Of a stretch of 64,000 nt of DNA, positions 8,898 through 17,736 are shown piece after piece. The stretch covers positions 2,976,001-3,040,000 of the forward strand of contig NZ_CP048405.1 of the NCBI RefSeq assembly GCF_014084125.1, in the 5' to 3' direction. The notes beneath the pieces are model-generated. The model saw only the letters and a program-made list of their open reading frames with translations, was not told the origin of the DNA and did not search any database. Position 1 is the first letter of the stretch. Each line of letters starts with the position of its first letter. The translations under genes and the position numbers were made by a program. Origin of the DNA: Streptacidiphilus sp. PB12-B1b. Lineage in GTDB: Bacteria; Actinomycetota; Actinomycetes; Streptomycetales; Streptomycetaceae.

Positions 8898-9101
8898 ATG
8901 CACGCGCAGGCAGGCGACCGTATTCACATCAGGGGCGCCCACGTCGGCGCCCCGGACCGGGTCGGCGAGATCCTGGAGGTCCGCGCCGCCGAGGGCGAGC
9001 CGCCGTACCTGGTCCGCTTCGAGGACGGCCACGAGGGCCTGATCTACCCCGGGCCCGACTGCACGGTGGAGCTGCGCGAGGCCCAGCGCGCGCACGGCTG
9101 A
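8898..9101 (+). CDS. DUF1918 small protein (SH3-like barrel)
   Basis: A 67-residue protein typical of the actinobacterial DUF1918 family: MHAQAGDRIHIRGAHVG, RVGEILEV, PPYLVRFEDGHEGLIYPGPD. The family folds as a small beta-barrel and its function is unknown. The ATG at 8898 is preceded by GAAGGGA. Tandem 20-base repeats lie just upstream. Confidence 0.85.
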   Translation: MHAQAGDRIHIRGAHVGAPDRVGEILEVRAAEGEPPYLVRFEDGHEGLIYPGPDCTVELREAQRAHG

Positions 9102-9147
9102 CCGGACGCCCGGCGCGCACCGCCGCTGACCGGGCCCGCCCAGGCGC

Positions 9148-9576
9148 TCAGTCGGCCTCCACCAGCGCCTTGAACCGGCGCAGATCCGCCCGCACCGCCT
9201 GCTCGACCGCGTCGGCCTGCGCCTCGCCCCGCGGCCCGCCGAAGGCCGCGCCGAGCCCGGCCGGGTCGTACTCCAGCCGCAGGTGCACGGTGGTGTGCTG
9301 CGGGTCGCGCGGCAGCAGCGCCAGCGTCGCCCGCAGCGGCGGGCCGTCCACCGTGCGCAGCCGCATCAGCCGCCCGCGCCCCCGGTCGTCGATGGCGGCC
9401 TCCAGCGAGCACCCGCCCCCGCCGTCGCCGACGTCCAGCGACGCCCGGTGCCGCCCGTGGGCCCGGGCGCGGCGCAGGCCCTCGACGAAGCGCGGGTACT
9501 CGCCGACGCGGTGCAGCTGCTCCCAGACCGCTGCGGCCGGGGCGTGGACGTCGATCCGCTGCTCCAGGGCGGTCAT
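9148..9576 (-). CDS. SRPBCC (START-like, polyketide cyclase/dehydrase type) protein
   Basis: A 142-residue protein with the START-like fold pattern: TALEQRIDVHAPAAAVWEQLHRVGEYPRFVEGLRRARAHG at the N-terminus and a long C-terminal helix EAQADAVEQAVRADLRRFKALVE. Members bind hydrophobic ligands or act as cyclases; the specific role is unknown. Its ATG overlaps the stop of the small acidic gene upstream (ATGA), indicating translational coupling. Confidence 0.85.
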   Translation of the reverse strand: MTALEQRIDVHAPAAAVWEQLHRVGEYPRFVEGLRRARAHGRHRASLDVGDGGGGCSLEAAIDDRGRGRLMRLRTVDGPPLRATLALLPRDPQHTTVHLRLEYDPAGLGAAFGGPRGEAQADAVEQAVRADLRRFKALVEAD

Positions 9577-9776
9577 CCGGCCCCGTCCCGGTCGCCCTCG
9601 GCCTTGGACTCCTCCTGGGCGTGCATGACCTGGTCGGAGGTGCCCCCGTCCTCGGCGGCCTCGATGGCGTCCGGCTCGGCCTCGTGCTCGGCCTCGGCAC
9701 CGGTGACCGGGCCGGTGTCGCGGGTCTCGTCGCCCGGTCGGGCTGTGCCCGGCCGGGACATGCTCGCTGGGGACAT
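9573..9776 (-). CDS. Small acidic hypothetical protein coupled to the SRPBCC gene
   Basis: A 67-residue, acidic, probably disordered protein (EAEHEAEPDAIEAAEDGGTSDQVMHAQEESKAEGDRDGAG). A GAGGAGG ribosome site lies 5 bases before the ATG at 9776, and the stop overlaps the start of the SRPBCC gene, so it is probably translated. I do not recognise the family. Confidence 0.6.
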   Translation of the reverse strand: MSPASMSRPGTARPGDETRDTGPVTGAEAEHEAEPDAIEAAEDGGTSDQVMHAQEESKAEGDRDGAG

Positions 9777-10016
9777 GGCCGCCTCCTCGCGGTGCGCGTC
9801 CCGGGCCCGCCGACGGGACCGGTGACCCCTTCAGCGTGCGCCCGTGCCCGGACGCCGGGCAAACGCTCCGGCCCCCGCCCGGCGCGCGACCCCATGCGGG
9901 TGATCATGAACACTGGGCCGTTTGAAGCCCGGCCCTGGACGAGACGCTCACATCCGGCGGCGGACCGGCTCCGCCGCCGCGATCCGACCGCCTGCGTCAT
10001 GAGGGAGCGTCCGAGG

Positions 10017-12368
10017 ATGGCACGAACGGGTGGACGGCACGGCACGCTCCTGCGGCTGCTGGCGGTCGGCGCGGCGCTGGCGGTGGGCGCCGGGACGTCG
10101 CCGCTCCCGGCGGCGCCCGCGGCTGCCGCCGCCGTGGCCGCGCCCGCCGGGCTGGTCGACCCCTTCATCGGGACCACCAACGCGGCGGACGACTTCCCCG
10201 GGGCGGATCTGCCCTTCGGCATGGTCCAGTGGAGCCCGGACACCCCCTCCCGGCCGGACGGCGGCGGCTACGACTACCGGGACTCGGCGATCACCGGCTT
10301 CAGCCTCACCCACCTGGCCGGGCCCGGCTGCCGGGCCGCCGGGGACGTCCCGGTCCTGCCGACCCTCGGCGCAGCGGACACCACGGCGGTGGACGGCTTC
10401 TCGCACGCCCGCGAGTCGGCCCGGCCCGGCTCCTACACGGTCGCCCTGGACGACGGGATCACCACCGAGCTGACCGCCACCCGCCGCAGCGGCATGGCCC
10501 GGTTCACCTTCCCCGCGGGCTCCGCGGCGGGCCTGGTGTTCAAGCTGTCCGCCGGGCAGGCCCGGGCCACCGGCGCCCGGTTCACCGTGGTCAACGGCAG
10601 CGAGGTCAGCGGGCAGGTCACCAGCGGACGCTTCTGCGGCGCGCACAACCGCTACACCGTCTACTTCGACATGGTCTTCGACCGGCCGTTCAGCGGCGGC
10701 GGCCCGCTCGCCGTCCCGGCGGCCCGGCCCAGCGCGCCCGCCGCCGACGTCCCGCCCGACGCGCCGGAGCCGGTCAACCGGCCGGTGCTGCACGGCCGTA
10801 CCGCCCCGGCGGCGCAGCGGACCGGCGGCGCCACCGGAACGCTCCAGGACGGCTACCTGAGCTTCGACACCACCGGCCCGCACCCCCGCACGGTGCAGGC
10901 CAAGGTCGGCCTGTCGTACGTGTCCGCCGCCAACGCCGTCGCCAACCGCGTGGCCGAGAACCCGGGTTGGGATCTGGACGCGGTGCGCGACGCGGCGGCG
11001 CGCGCCTGGAACACCGAGCTGGGCCGGATCCGGATCTCCGGCGGCACCCGCGCCCGGCAGATCGTCTTCTACACCGCGCTCTACCACGCGCTGCTGCACC
11101 CCAACGTGATCAGCGACAGCAACGGCCAGTACCCCGGCTTCGACGCGGCCGTGCACACCGTCGACCGGGGCCACCGCGCCGCCTACGCCAACTTCTCCGG
11201 CTGGGACATCTACCGCTCGCAGGCCCAACTGGAGGCGCTGGTCGACCCGCAGGCGGCGGCCGACGCCGCGCAGTCCATGGTCGACGACCGCCGCCAGACC
11301 GGGCTGTTCCCCAAGTGGTCGGAGAACAACGGCGAGAGCTACGTCATGGTCGGCGATCCGGCCGACCAGATCCTGGCCGACTACCACGCGTTCGGCGCCA
11401 CCGGCTTCGACAGCGCCGAAGCCCTGACCGGCATGGTCGCCGAGGCCGAGACCCCCACCGGCAACCGCCCGGGCCTGGACTACCTGGAGCGCCTCGGCTA
11501 CCTGCCCAGCGACGGCCACTACGGCTGCTGCAACTTCTACGGACCGGCCGCCACCACCCTGGAGTACGACTCGGCCGACTTCGCCGTCTCCGCCCTCGCC
11601 CGCGCCCTCGGCGACACCGCGCACGCCACGGCCTTCGCCCGGCGCGCCCAGGACTGGCGGCACCTGTTCAACCCCGGCAGCCGCTTCATCCAGCCGCGCG
11701 ACGCCTCCGGCGCCTGGACGCCCGGATTCTCCCCCACCTCCGGGACCGACTTCGTCGAGGGCGACTCCTGGCAGTACACCCCGATGGTGCCGTTCGACCT
11801 GCACGGACTGGCCGGGGCCATGGGCGGCGACTCCGCCATGGCGGCGTTCCTCGACACCGACCTGTCCTCGCTGACCGGCGCGGACGGCCACACCGACCTG
11901 CGCAACGAACCCAGCCTGGACATCCCCTGGGAGTACGACTACGTCGGCGCGCCCTACCGCACCCAGCGGGCGGTCCGCCGGGTGCAGGACCAGATCTGGA
12001 CCGACAGCCCCTCCGGCCTGGCCGGAAACGACGACCTGGGCGAGATGAGCTCCTGGTACGTCTGGTCCGCGCTGGGCATGTACCCGCAGACGCCCGGCAC
12101 CTCCGACCTGGCCCTGGGCAGCCCGCTCTTCCCGAGCGCGGAGATCACCCTGCCGTCCGGCGGCAGGCTGGTGGTCACCGGCCGGGGCGCCGCCGACAAC
12201 GCCCCCTACGTCCACGCGGCCACGTGGAACGGCAGCCGCTGGGACCGCGCCTACGCCCCCGCCGAGGCGATCCGCAACGGCGGACGGCTGGACTTCGACC
12301 TGGGCACCACCGCCGACCCCGGCTGGGCCTCGGACCCGGCGGCGGCCCCGCCCTCCTACGACTCCTGA
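10017..12368 (+). CDS. Secreted GH92 alpha-mannosidase
   Basis: A 783-residue exported glycosidase of family GH92 (calcium-dependent exo-alpha-mannosidases acting on mannans and N-glycans). A signal peptide with a long Ala-rich region covers residues 1-45. The N-terminal beta-sandwich begins VDPFIGTTNAADDFPGADLPFGM. The catalytic domain shows PKWSENNGESYVMVGDPADQILADYHAFG, EYDYVGAPYRTQ, and the family signature NDDLGEMSSWYVWSALGMYPQ followed by GSPLFPSAEITLP. Start: ATG at 10017 with GAGGGAG about 9 bases upstream; an ATG at 9999 in frame is an alternative. It probably works in extracellular mannan or glycoprotein degradation. Confidence 0.92.
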   Translation: MARTGGRHGTLLRLLAVGAALAVGAGTSPLPAAPAAAAAVAAPAGLVDPFIGTTNAADDFPGADLPFGMVQWSPDTPSRPDGGGYDYRDSAITGFSLTHLAGPGCRAAGDVPVLPTLGAADTTAVDGFSHARESARPGSYTVALDDGITTELTATRRSGMARFTFPAGSAAGLVFKLSAGQARATGARFTVVNGSEVSGQVTSGRFCGAHNRYTVYFDMVFDRPFSGGGPLAVPAARPSAPAADVPPDAPEPVNRPVLHGRTAPAAQRTGGATGTLQDGYLSFDTTGPHPRTVQAKVGLSYVSAANAVANRVAENPGWDLDAVRDAAARAWNTELGRIRISGGTRARQIVFYTALYHALLHPNVISDSNGQYPGFDAAVHTVDRGHRAAYANFSGWDIYRSQAQLEALVDPQAAADAAQSMVDDRRQTGLFPKWSENNGESYVMVGDPADQILADYHAFGATGFDSAEALTGMVAEAETPTGNRPGLDYLERLGYLPSDGHYGCCNFYGPAATTLEYDSADFAVSALARALGDTAHATAFARRAQDWRHLFNPGSRFIQPRDASGAWTPGFSPTSGTDFVEGDSWQYTPMVPFDLHGLAGAMGGDSAMAAFLDTDLSSLTGADGHTDLRNEPSLDIPWEYDYVGAPYRTQRAVRRVQDQIWTDSPSGLAGNDDLGEMSSWYVWSALGMYPQTPGTSDLALGSPLFPSAEITLPSGGRLVVTGRGAADNAPYVHAATWNGSRWDRAYAPAEAIRNGGRLDFDLGTTADPGWASDPAAAPPSYDS

Positions 12369-13264
12369 GCGGCCGCCGGTACGCCGTCGCCCGCCCAGCT
12401 CACGGGGTCGGCTGGCTGCTGCCGGTCGCCGCCGAGGCCGGAGCCGACGCTAGGGGCGACGCGGCGGCGGACGGCGAGGCGGTCGCCGCCGCGTAGGCGG
12501 ACTCGGCTGCCGCGCGCCGCCGCCTGCGCGGCGGCCTGCGCTGCGGCGGCGTCGTTGTCGGCCTTGGTCGGTGCGGTCGGTGCGGTCGGTGCGGTCGGTG
12601 CGGTCGGCGTGGCGCCGGGCGGCTTCGGGGCGGCCGACGCGACCGGGGCACCGGCGGCGGCGCGTACGGGGGCCGTGGCCGTGAGCCTGGGCTCGGCCGG
12701 GGCCGGGGCGGCCGACCTGGTCGCGGACGGCGGCTCGGTCGAAGGCTTGGTGGAGGGCGCGGCCGAGGGCTTGGCCGTGGCGCTGCCGTCGGCCGGAGCG
12801 GGTGCGGCGGCGGGGCGGGGTCCGCCGGAGGTGAAGGTGCCGACCGGGGTGAGGGTGTGCCAGGAGCCGCCGGTCTCGTAGGCGACGAAGTAGGTGTACG
12901 TCCCGGCCGGGAAGGTCCGGCTCTGCGACACGAAGGTGGTCTCCGAGGTGCCGAGCGTGGCCGGGACGGCCCCGGCGAAGTCGTCGTGCGCGCCGCTCGC
13001 CGAGCGGACGCCGATGGCCAGCCCGGCGACGTCCAGGCTGCGGTCGGCGTGCAGGTGCGCGGTCGCGGTCACCGGGGAGCCCGCCGAGGGCGACGCCGGG
13101 GAGACGGAGAGCGAGTCCACGGTCACCGTGGCGGGCGTGGAGGAGGGCTGGGCCCAGGCGGTGGCGCCCGCGGCGATGGCGGCGGTGGCGACCCCCGCGG
13201 CGGCCAGACTCTTCGCCGTGCGGGAGACCGGGCGTCGGTGCTTCGCTTCGCTGCGCTTGAACAT
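12356..13264 (-). CDS. Secreted Ala/Pro/Thr-rich protein with possible C-terminal frameshift
   Basis: An exported protein of unknown function. Residues 1-45 form a signal peptide (SLAAAGVATAAIAAGATAWAQP). A beta-rich domain follows (VTVDSLSVSPASPSAGSPVTATAHLHADRSLDVAGLAIGV ... TFPAGTYTYFVAYETGGSWHTL), resembling a carbohydrate-binding or Ig-like module, then a long Pro/Ala/Thr linker containing four PTA units. After about residue 255 the open frame turns Arg-rich, whereas the neighbouring frame continues Ala/Ser/Thr/Pro-rich (ESAYAAATASPSAAASPLA) to a stop at 12400. A one-base insertion near 12519-12528 would explain this. As read here, the gene overlaps the end of the GH92 gene by 13 bases. 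Confidence 0.65.
   Translation of the reverse strand: MFKRSEAKHRRPVSRTAKSLAAAGVATAAIAAGATAWAQPSSTPATVTVDSLSVSPASPSAGSPVTATAHLHADRSLDVAGLAIGVRSASGAHDDFAGAVPATLGTSETTFVSQSRTFPAGTYTYFVAYETGGSWHTLTPVGTFTSGGPRPAAAPAPADGSATAKPSAAPSTKPSTEPPSATRSAAPAPAEPRLTATAPVRAAAGAPVASAAPKPPGATPTAPTAPTAPTAPTKADNDAAAAQAAAQAAARGSRVRLRGGDRLAVRRRVAPSVGSGLGGDRQQPADPVSWAGDGVPAAAQES
12571..12606. repeat. Four tandem copies of a 9-bp unit inside a coding region
   Basis: GTGCGGTCG is repeated four times and encodes the PTA repeats of the secreted protein on the minus strand. This is a coding microsatellite in a linker, likely to vary in copy number. Confidence 0.85.
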
Positions 13265-13515
13265 GCTGTGGGAGACCTTTCGTACCCCCCGTTGACTGGC
13301 AGACCGGGCCGCCGTCGACAGGAACAGCTCCGAGGCCCGGTGCCCAGCGATCCTGCGTGAGGGCTCCCCCGTGACGCAAACCGACCGGCGCCCCCGGTGA
13401 CCCGCAATACCCTCCCGCCGGCCGGTGAAATGGCTGGTGGGAGGGCATATGAGGGCTTGGGAGCCGGGCCGGTGTGAGGTCGCCGACAGGTGAGTTCGGA
13501 CACAGACCGTTCTGG

Positions 13516-14688
13516 TCAGATCAGTTCCAGCACGGTCGCATTGGCCATGCCGCCGCCCTCGCACATGGCCTGCAGGCCGTAGCGGATGCCCCGGTCGCGC
13601 ATGTGGTGCAGCAGGGTGGTCATCAGCCGGGCACCCGAGCCGCCCAGTGGGTGGCCCAGCGCGATGGCGCCGCCGTTGGGGTTGAGCAGCGCGCCGTCCG
13701 CGCCGGTGGCCCGCAGCCAGGCCAGCGAGACCGAGGCGAAGGCCTCGTTCACCTCGAACGCGCCGATGTCGTCGAGCGAGAGCCCGGCCCGCTTGAGCGC
13801 CTTCTCGGTGGCCGGGATCGGGCCCTTGAGCATGGTCACCGGGTCCGCGCCGACGACGACGCCGGTGTGGAAGCGGGCGATCGGCGTCCAGCCGTTGGCG
13901 GCGGCGATCTCGCTGGTGGTGATCAGCAGCGCGGCGGAGCCGTCGGAGATCTGCGAGGCGTTCCCGGCGGAGACCACGCCGTCCGGCTTGAACGGGGTCT
14001 TCAGCGCGCCCAGCGCCTCCAGCGTGCCGCCCCGGCGGACGCCCTCGTCGGTGTCGAAGACCCGCTGCTCCCCGTCCGGGCCGGTGACCGTCACCGGGGC
14101 GATCTGGCCCTTGAAGCGGCCCTCGTCGATGGCGCGGGCGGCCCGGGCGTGCGAGTCCAGCGCGTGCTGGTCCAGGTCGGCGCGGGTCAGCCCGAACTCC
14201 GCGGCGATCATCTCCGCCCCGACGCCCTGGTCGAAGCGGTGGTGGTGGTAGCGCTCGGCGACCAGCGGGCCGTACGGCTCGCCGAAGTGCCCGCCGGCGA
14301 AGGTCGAGCCCATCGGCACCCGGGACATGGACTCCACGCCGCCGGCCACCGCGATGTCGTACTGCCCGGCGATGACGCCCGCCGCGGCCTGGTGCACCGC
14401 CTGCTGCGAGGAGCCGCACTGGCGGTCGACGGTCACCCCGGGGACGTGCTCGGGCCAGCCCGCGGCCAGGACCGCGTAGCGGCCCACGCAGGCGGTCTGC
14501 TCGCCGATCTGCGACACGCAGCCCCAGATGACGTCGTCCACCGTGCCCGGGTCCAGCCCGGTGCGCTCGGCCAGGGCCTTCAACACGTGCGCCGACAGGT
14601 CGACCGGGTGCACGCCGGACAGCGCGCCGCCGGGCTTGCCCTTGCCGACCGGCGTACGGACCGCGTCGACGATGACTGCGTCACGCAT
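13516..14688 (-). CDS. Thiolase (acetyl-CoA C-acyltransferase)
   Basis: A 390-residue thiolase that cleaves 3-ketoacyl-CoA or condenses acetyl-CoA. Seen: the N-terminal AVIVDAVRTPVGKGKPGGAL, active-site Cys in VDRQCGSSQQAVHQAAAG near residue 91, the second block NGGAIALGHPLGGSGARL with the catalytic His, and the C-terminal Cys in QAMCEGGGMANATV. Its length is that of the biosynthetic/degradative family. The ATG at 14688 has AAGGAG 6 bases upstream. The upstream region carries a 21-base motif (14743-14763) shared with the racemase/TetR promoter, implying common control in acyl-CoA or sterol-chain degradation. Confidence 0.93.
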   Translation of the reverse strand: MRDAVIVDAVRTPVGKGKPGGALSGVHPVDLSAHVLKALAERTGLDPGTVDDVIWGCVSQIGEQTACVGRYAVLAAGWPEHVPGVTVDRQCGSSQQAVHQAAAGVIAGQYDIAVAGGVESMSRVPMGSTFAGGHFGEPYGPLVAERYHHHRFDQGVGAEMIAAEFGLTRADLDQHALDSHARAARAIDEGRFKGQIAPVTVTGPDGEQRVFDTDEGVRRGGTLEALGALKTPFKPDGVVSAGNASQISDGSAALLITTSEIAAANGWTPIARFHTGVVVGADPVTMLKGPIPATEKALKRAGLSLDDIGAFEVNEAFASVSLAWLRATGADGALLNPNGGAIALGHPLGGSGARLMTTLLHHMRDRGIRYGLQAMCEGGGMANATVLELI

Positions 14689-14742
14689 GGAGTGCTCCTT
14701 GGAACGGGAGAGGGGGAACGGTGTGGGGCCGGGCCGAGGCCG

Positions 14743-14763
14743 TTCGAACGATCGATAAGTTAG
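14743..14763. promoter_or_regulatory. Operator-like motif upstream of thiolase
   Basis: TTCGAAC-n2-TCG-n-TAAGTTAG, 55-75 bases upstream of the thiolase start. Eighteen of 21 bases are identical to the motif at 16070-16090 in the racemase/TetR divergent promoter. It is the best candidate binding site for the TetR protein at 16150 (inference). Confidence 0.6.
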
Positions 14764-14866
14764 CGCCGTGCGGGTGCCCTGTCCAGGATGGTCCAGGCCG
14801 CCCGCGCCGTCCACGCCACCACGCTCCCACGCCGGACGCCGACCCCCGCGCGCCGGGCGCTCGGCG

Positions 14867-16045
14867 TCAGCCCGCGACGCCCTCCCGGCGCAGTTCGGCG
14901 ATCAGGTCGGCGGTCAGCCCGGCGGCCCGCAGCAGCCGGTCGGTGTCGGCGCCGACGATGGGCGCAGCCGCCGGATCGGGTGCGGGGCTGCCGCTGAAGC
15001 GCGGAGCCGGGGCGGGCTCGGCGGCGCCGCCGGAGCCGGTGCGGAAGGTGCCCCGGGCCCGGTTGTGCGGGTCCAGCGGGGCTTCGGCCATGGTCAGCAC
15101 CGGGGTGACGCAGGCGGGCGTCCCGGCGAAGTGCCCGGTCCAGTGGTCCCGGTCGGCGGCGGCGAACGCGGCGGTCAGCTTGGCGCGCATCGCCGGCCAG
15201 CGCTCCTGGTCGCCCTGGTCGGCGAAGTCCGCGTCCCCGGCCAGGCCCAGGCCGTCCACCAAGGCGGCGTAGAACTGCGGCTCCAGGGCGCCGAGCGCGA
15301 CATGGCCGCCGTCGGCGCAGCGGTAGACGCCGTAGAAGGGGGCGCCGCCGTCCAGCAGGTTGACGCCGCGCCGGTCCTGCCAGACGCCCTGGCCGAGGAA
15401 GCCGTAGGCCATCGCCATCAGCAGCGCCGAGCCGTCGGTCATGGCCGCGTCCACCACCTGCCCGGCGCCGCCCCTGGCCACCCGCAGCAGGGCGCTGACC
15501 ATGCCGAAGGCCAGCAGCATGCCGCCGCCGCCGAAGTCGCCCAGCAGGTTCAGCGGGACGACGGGGTCGCCGTCGGCCGGGCCGATCGCGTGCAGCGCGC
15601 CGGTCAGCGCGATGTAGTTGATGTCGTGGCCGGGCTGCGGTGCCAGCGGTCCGTCCTGGCCCCAGCCGGTCATCCGGCCGTAGACCAGCCGCGGGCGTCG
15701 GGCCAGGCAGGTCTCCGGGCCCAGGCCCAGCCGTTCGGCGACGCCCGGCCGGAATCCCTCCAGCACCGCGTCGGCGCGGTCGATCAGCCGCAGCGCCGCC
15801 TGCGCGCCCTGCGGGTGCTTCAGGTCGAGCGCCACCGAGCGGCGGCCCCGGTGCAGCACCGGGAAGATCGACGGCCGCCCGGCCTCGACCGGGCGGTCCA
15901 CCCGGACCACCTCGGCCCCGAGGTCGGCCAGCAGCATCCCGGCGAACGGCCCCGGTCCGAGGCCGCCCAGCTCGACCACGGTCAGCCCGGCCAGCGGGCC
16001 GCCGACGGGAGCCGTGGCGGCGGGGGTGGGGACGTCCTCGGACAC
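14867..16045 (-). CDS. mcr: Alpha-methylacyl-CoA racemase (CoA-transferase family III)
   Basis: A 392-residue CaiB/BaiF-fold protein of the AMACR/Mcr branch, which epimerises 2-methylacyl-CoA thioesters so that branched acyl chains (including sterol side chains) can enter beta-oxidation. Seen: [48 protein letters not shown], the Mcr motif [17 protein letters not shown] with active-site His, and [19 protein letters not shown]. The GTG at 16045 has GGGAGGAG 7 bases upstream and is preferred to an in-frame ATG at 16078, which lies inside the operator-like motif. It is divergent from a TetR gene. Confidence 0.9.
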   Translation of the reverse strand: MSEDVPTPAATAPVGGPLAGLTVVELGGLGPGPFAGMLLADLGAEVVRVDRPVEAGRPSIFPVLHRGRRSVALDLKHPQGAQAALRLIDRADAVLEGFRPGVAERLGLGPETCLARRPRLVYGRMTGWGQDGPLAPQPGHDINYIALTGALHAIGPADGDPVVPLNLLGDFGGGGMLLAFGMVSALLRVARGGAGQVVDAAMTDGSALLMAMAYGFLGQGVWQDRRGVNLLDGGAPFYGVYRCADGGHVALGALEPQFYAALVDGLGLAGDADFADQGDQERWPAMRAKLTAAFAAADRDHWTGHFAGTPACVTPVLTMAEAPLDPHNRARGTFRTGSGGAAEPAPAPRFSGSPAPDPAAAPIVGADTDRLLRAAGLTADLIAELRREGVAG

Positions 16046-16069
16046 CTGATCGCTCCTCCCGGCAAAGAA

Positions 16070-16090
16070 TTCGAACATTCGCTAAGTTAG
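16070..16090. promoter_or_regulatory. Operator-like motif in the racemase/TetR divergent promoter
   Basis: TTCGAAC-n2-TCG-n-TAAGTTAG, 24 bases upstream of the racemase GTG and about 60 bases before the TetR start. Placement between a TetR gene and its divergent neighbour is classical for an autoregulated operator. The same motif recurs at 14743-14763. Confidence 0.65.
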
Positions 16091-16149
16091 GGCGCGGGGG
16101 CTCCGCTGTCCATCGGTCGCGGCCACCCGGCCCGCCTATGATTCGGCCT

Positions 16150-16782
16150 ATGCGCCCCACCCGCCAGCAGCAGATCATCGACGCGGCCCGCGAGGAGTTC
16201 GTGGAGCGCGGCTACGCCGCCGTGTCGATCCGGGACATCGCGCAGCGGGCCGGAATGAGCATGTCCGCGCTCTACCACTACTACCCGGGCAAGCAGGACC
16301 TGCTGGTGGCGATCCTGGACGAGGGGGTCGCCGCCTACTTCGCCACCTGCGAGGAGGCCCTGCGCGAGGTCGGCGGCGATCCGGCCGAGCGGCTGGAGGC
16401 GCTGGTCACCGCGACCGTCCGGTTCCGCACCGAGTACCCGGTCAAGAGCAGCATCACCCTCACCGAGGAGCGCAGCCTGGACCCGGACAACCTGCGCGCC
16501 TACCGCGCCGGCGTGGCGCGCGGCACCCGGCAGTTCCAGCAGGCCATCCAGGAGGGCGTGGACGGCGGCCTGTTCGCCACCCCCTACCCGGACGACGCCC
16601 GCCGGGCCGTCATCGCCATGTGCAACGCCATCGCCCAGTGGTGGCGGCCCGAGGGCGAGCTGACCCAGCGTGACCTGGTCGAGCACTATGTCGCGCTGGC
16701 CTTCGCCCTGGTCGAGTACCGGCCCCGGACCACCCGCCGCCCGGTCGCCGCAGCACCCCCGCTGAACGGGCCCCGCCGCTGA
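16150..16782 (+). CDS. TetR/AcrR-family regulator of the acyl-CoA genes
   Basis: A 210-residue TetR repressor. The N-terminal HTH is clear: QQQIIDAAREEFVERGYAAVSIRDIAQRAGMSMSALYHYYPGKQDLL. The C-terminal ligand domain is of the type seen beside fatty-acid and sterol genes (TCEEALREVGGDPAERLEALVTATVRF). It is divergent from the methylacyl-CoA racemase with a shared motif between them. Start: ATG at 16150; an ATG four codons upstream (16138) is also possible. No clear ribosome site is seen, so the transcript may be leaderless or weakly translated. The stop codon lies within a 17-base tandem duplication. Confidence 0.88.
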   Translation: MRPTRQQQIIDAAREEFVERGYAAVSIRDIAQRAGMSMSALYHYYPGKQDLLVAILDEGVAAYFATCEEALREVGGDPAERLEALVTATVRFRTEYPVKSSITLTEERSLDPDNLRAYRAGVARGTRQFQQAIQEGVDGGLFATPYPDDARRAVIAMCNAIAQWWRPEGELTQRDLVEHYVALAFALVEYRPRTTRRPVAAAPPLNGPRR

Positions 16783-16794
16783 ACGGGCCCCGCC
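16761..16794. repeat. 17-bp tandem duplication spanning the TetR stop codon
   Basis: GCTGAACGGGCCCCGCC occurs at 16761-16777 and again at 16778-16794, followed by a third, diverged copy. The gene ends within it, so copy-number changes would alter the last codons. Confidence 0.75.
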
Positions 16795-16849
16795 GCTGAA
16801 ACGGACCCGGCTGCCGAACGGGTGACCGGGGGCGTGTCGGCCGCTCTCG

Positions 16850-16864
16850 GACAAGCAGCTTGTC
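16850..16864. promoter_or_regulatory. 15-bp palindrome just upstream of secreted protease
   Basis: GACAAGC-A-GCTTGTC, a perfect 7+1+7 inverted repeat ending 15 bases before the protease ATG at 16879. No conventional ribosome site lies between, so this may be an operator overlapping a short leader. Confidence 0.45.
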
Positions 16865-16878
16865 GCACTGTTGGCTGC

Positions 16879-17736
16879 ATGGGCTTCCGACGGGAGCGCG
16901 TGCGGTCCGCTCCCGGGTCGCTGCGCCTGGCGCTGTGCCGCGCCGCCTGCGCGCTGCTCGCCACAGGGACGGCGCTGGCCGGTGTCGGCGCGCCGCAGCA
17001 CGCCCCCGGCCCGGTCCGCCGCGCCGCCGCCCCCTCGCGCGACCGGGCCTTGACGCCCGGCAGCAGCGACCGCAGCCGGACGCTGGCGCTGCCCTCGGAC
17101 TACCGCATCGGCGCGCTGCTGCCGCCGGGCGGCGCCGAGCACGGCTTCTGCACCGCCGGCGTGGTCGCCAGCCCGCACCACAACCTGCTGGTCACCGCCG
17201 CGCACTGCGTCTACGACGGCCCCGACCGCGACTACCGCACCGGCCTGTCCTTCTCGCCCGGCGACAGCACCGGCCACGGCCCGGCGGGGCTGTGGTGGGC
17301 CGAGCGGACCGTGGTGGACGCGGGCTGGATGAGCAGGGCCGACCCGGACCTGGACGTGGCCTTCGTGATCATGAGCCCGCGCGACGGCCGCAACATCCAG
17401 GACATGGTCGGCGGCAACCCGATCGCCTTCGGCCGGGCCGCCGGACCGGTCGGCCTGATCGGCTATCCGACCGGGGCCGACACCCCGCACAGCTGCGTCA
17501 ACCGCGTGCACCAGCTGGACGAGCACCAACTGTGGATCTACTGCCCGGACTTCACCAGCGGCACCAGCGGCTCGCCCTGGCTCGCCGACGCGGGCACCGC
17601 CACCGGCGGCAGCGGCACCCTGATCGGTGTGCTCGGCGGCCACGAGCACGGCGGGGCCACCGCCGACGTCTCCTACAGCAGCTACTTCGGCCCCGACATC
17701 GCCGCGCTCTACTACCGCGCCGTCGCCGCCTCGTGA
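16879..17736 (+). CDS. Secreted trypsin-like serine protease
   Basis: A 285-residue chymotrypsin-fold protease with an N-terminal signal (LALCRAACALLATGTALAGVG) and a probable propeptide to about residue 65. The triad is visible: His in LLVTAAHCVYD, Asp in DPDLDVAFVIM, Ser in TSGTSGSPWL. Cys residues at FCTAG/AAHC and HSCVN/IYCPD suggest two disulphides. It resembles V8/glutamyl-endopeptidase-like secreted actinobacterial proteases. Its TGA overlaps the GTG of the following gene (GTGA), coupling it to a glutamine cyclotransferase. Confidence 0.88.
   Translation: MGFRRERVRSAPGSLRLALCRAACALLATGTALAGVGAPQHAPGPVRRAAAPSRDRALTPGSSDRSRTLALPSDYRIGALLPPGGAEHGFCTAGVVASPHHNLLVTAAHCVYDGPDRDYRTGLSFSPGDSTGHGPAGLWWAERTVVDAGWMSRADPDLDVAFVIMSPRDGRNIQDMVGGNPIAFGRAAGPVGLIGYPTGADTPHSCVNRVHQLDEHQLWIYCPDFTSGTSGSPWLADAGTATGGSGTLIGVLGGHEHGGATADVSYSSYFGPDIAALYYRAVAAS

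Noticed and set aside
12571-12606. CRISPR-like array
   Set aside because: The repeats are 9 bp, contiguous and in frame, encoding PTA units of a linker; there are no spacers.
14741-14763. tRNA T-arm-like GTTCGAAC
   Set aside because: No cloverleaf can be formed around it; it is part of the operator-like motif shared with 16070-16090.
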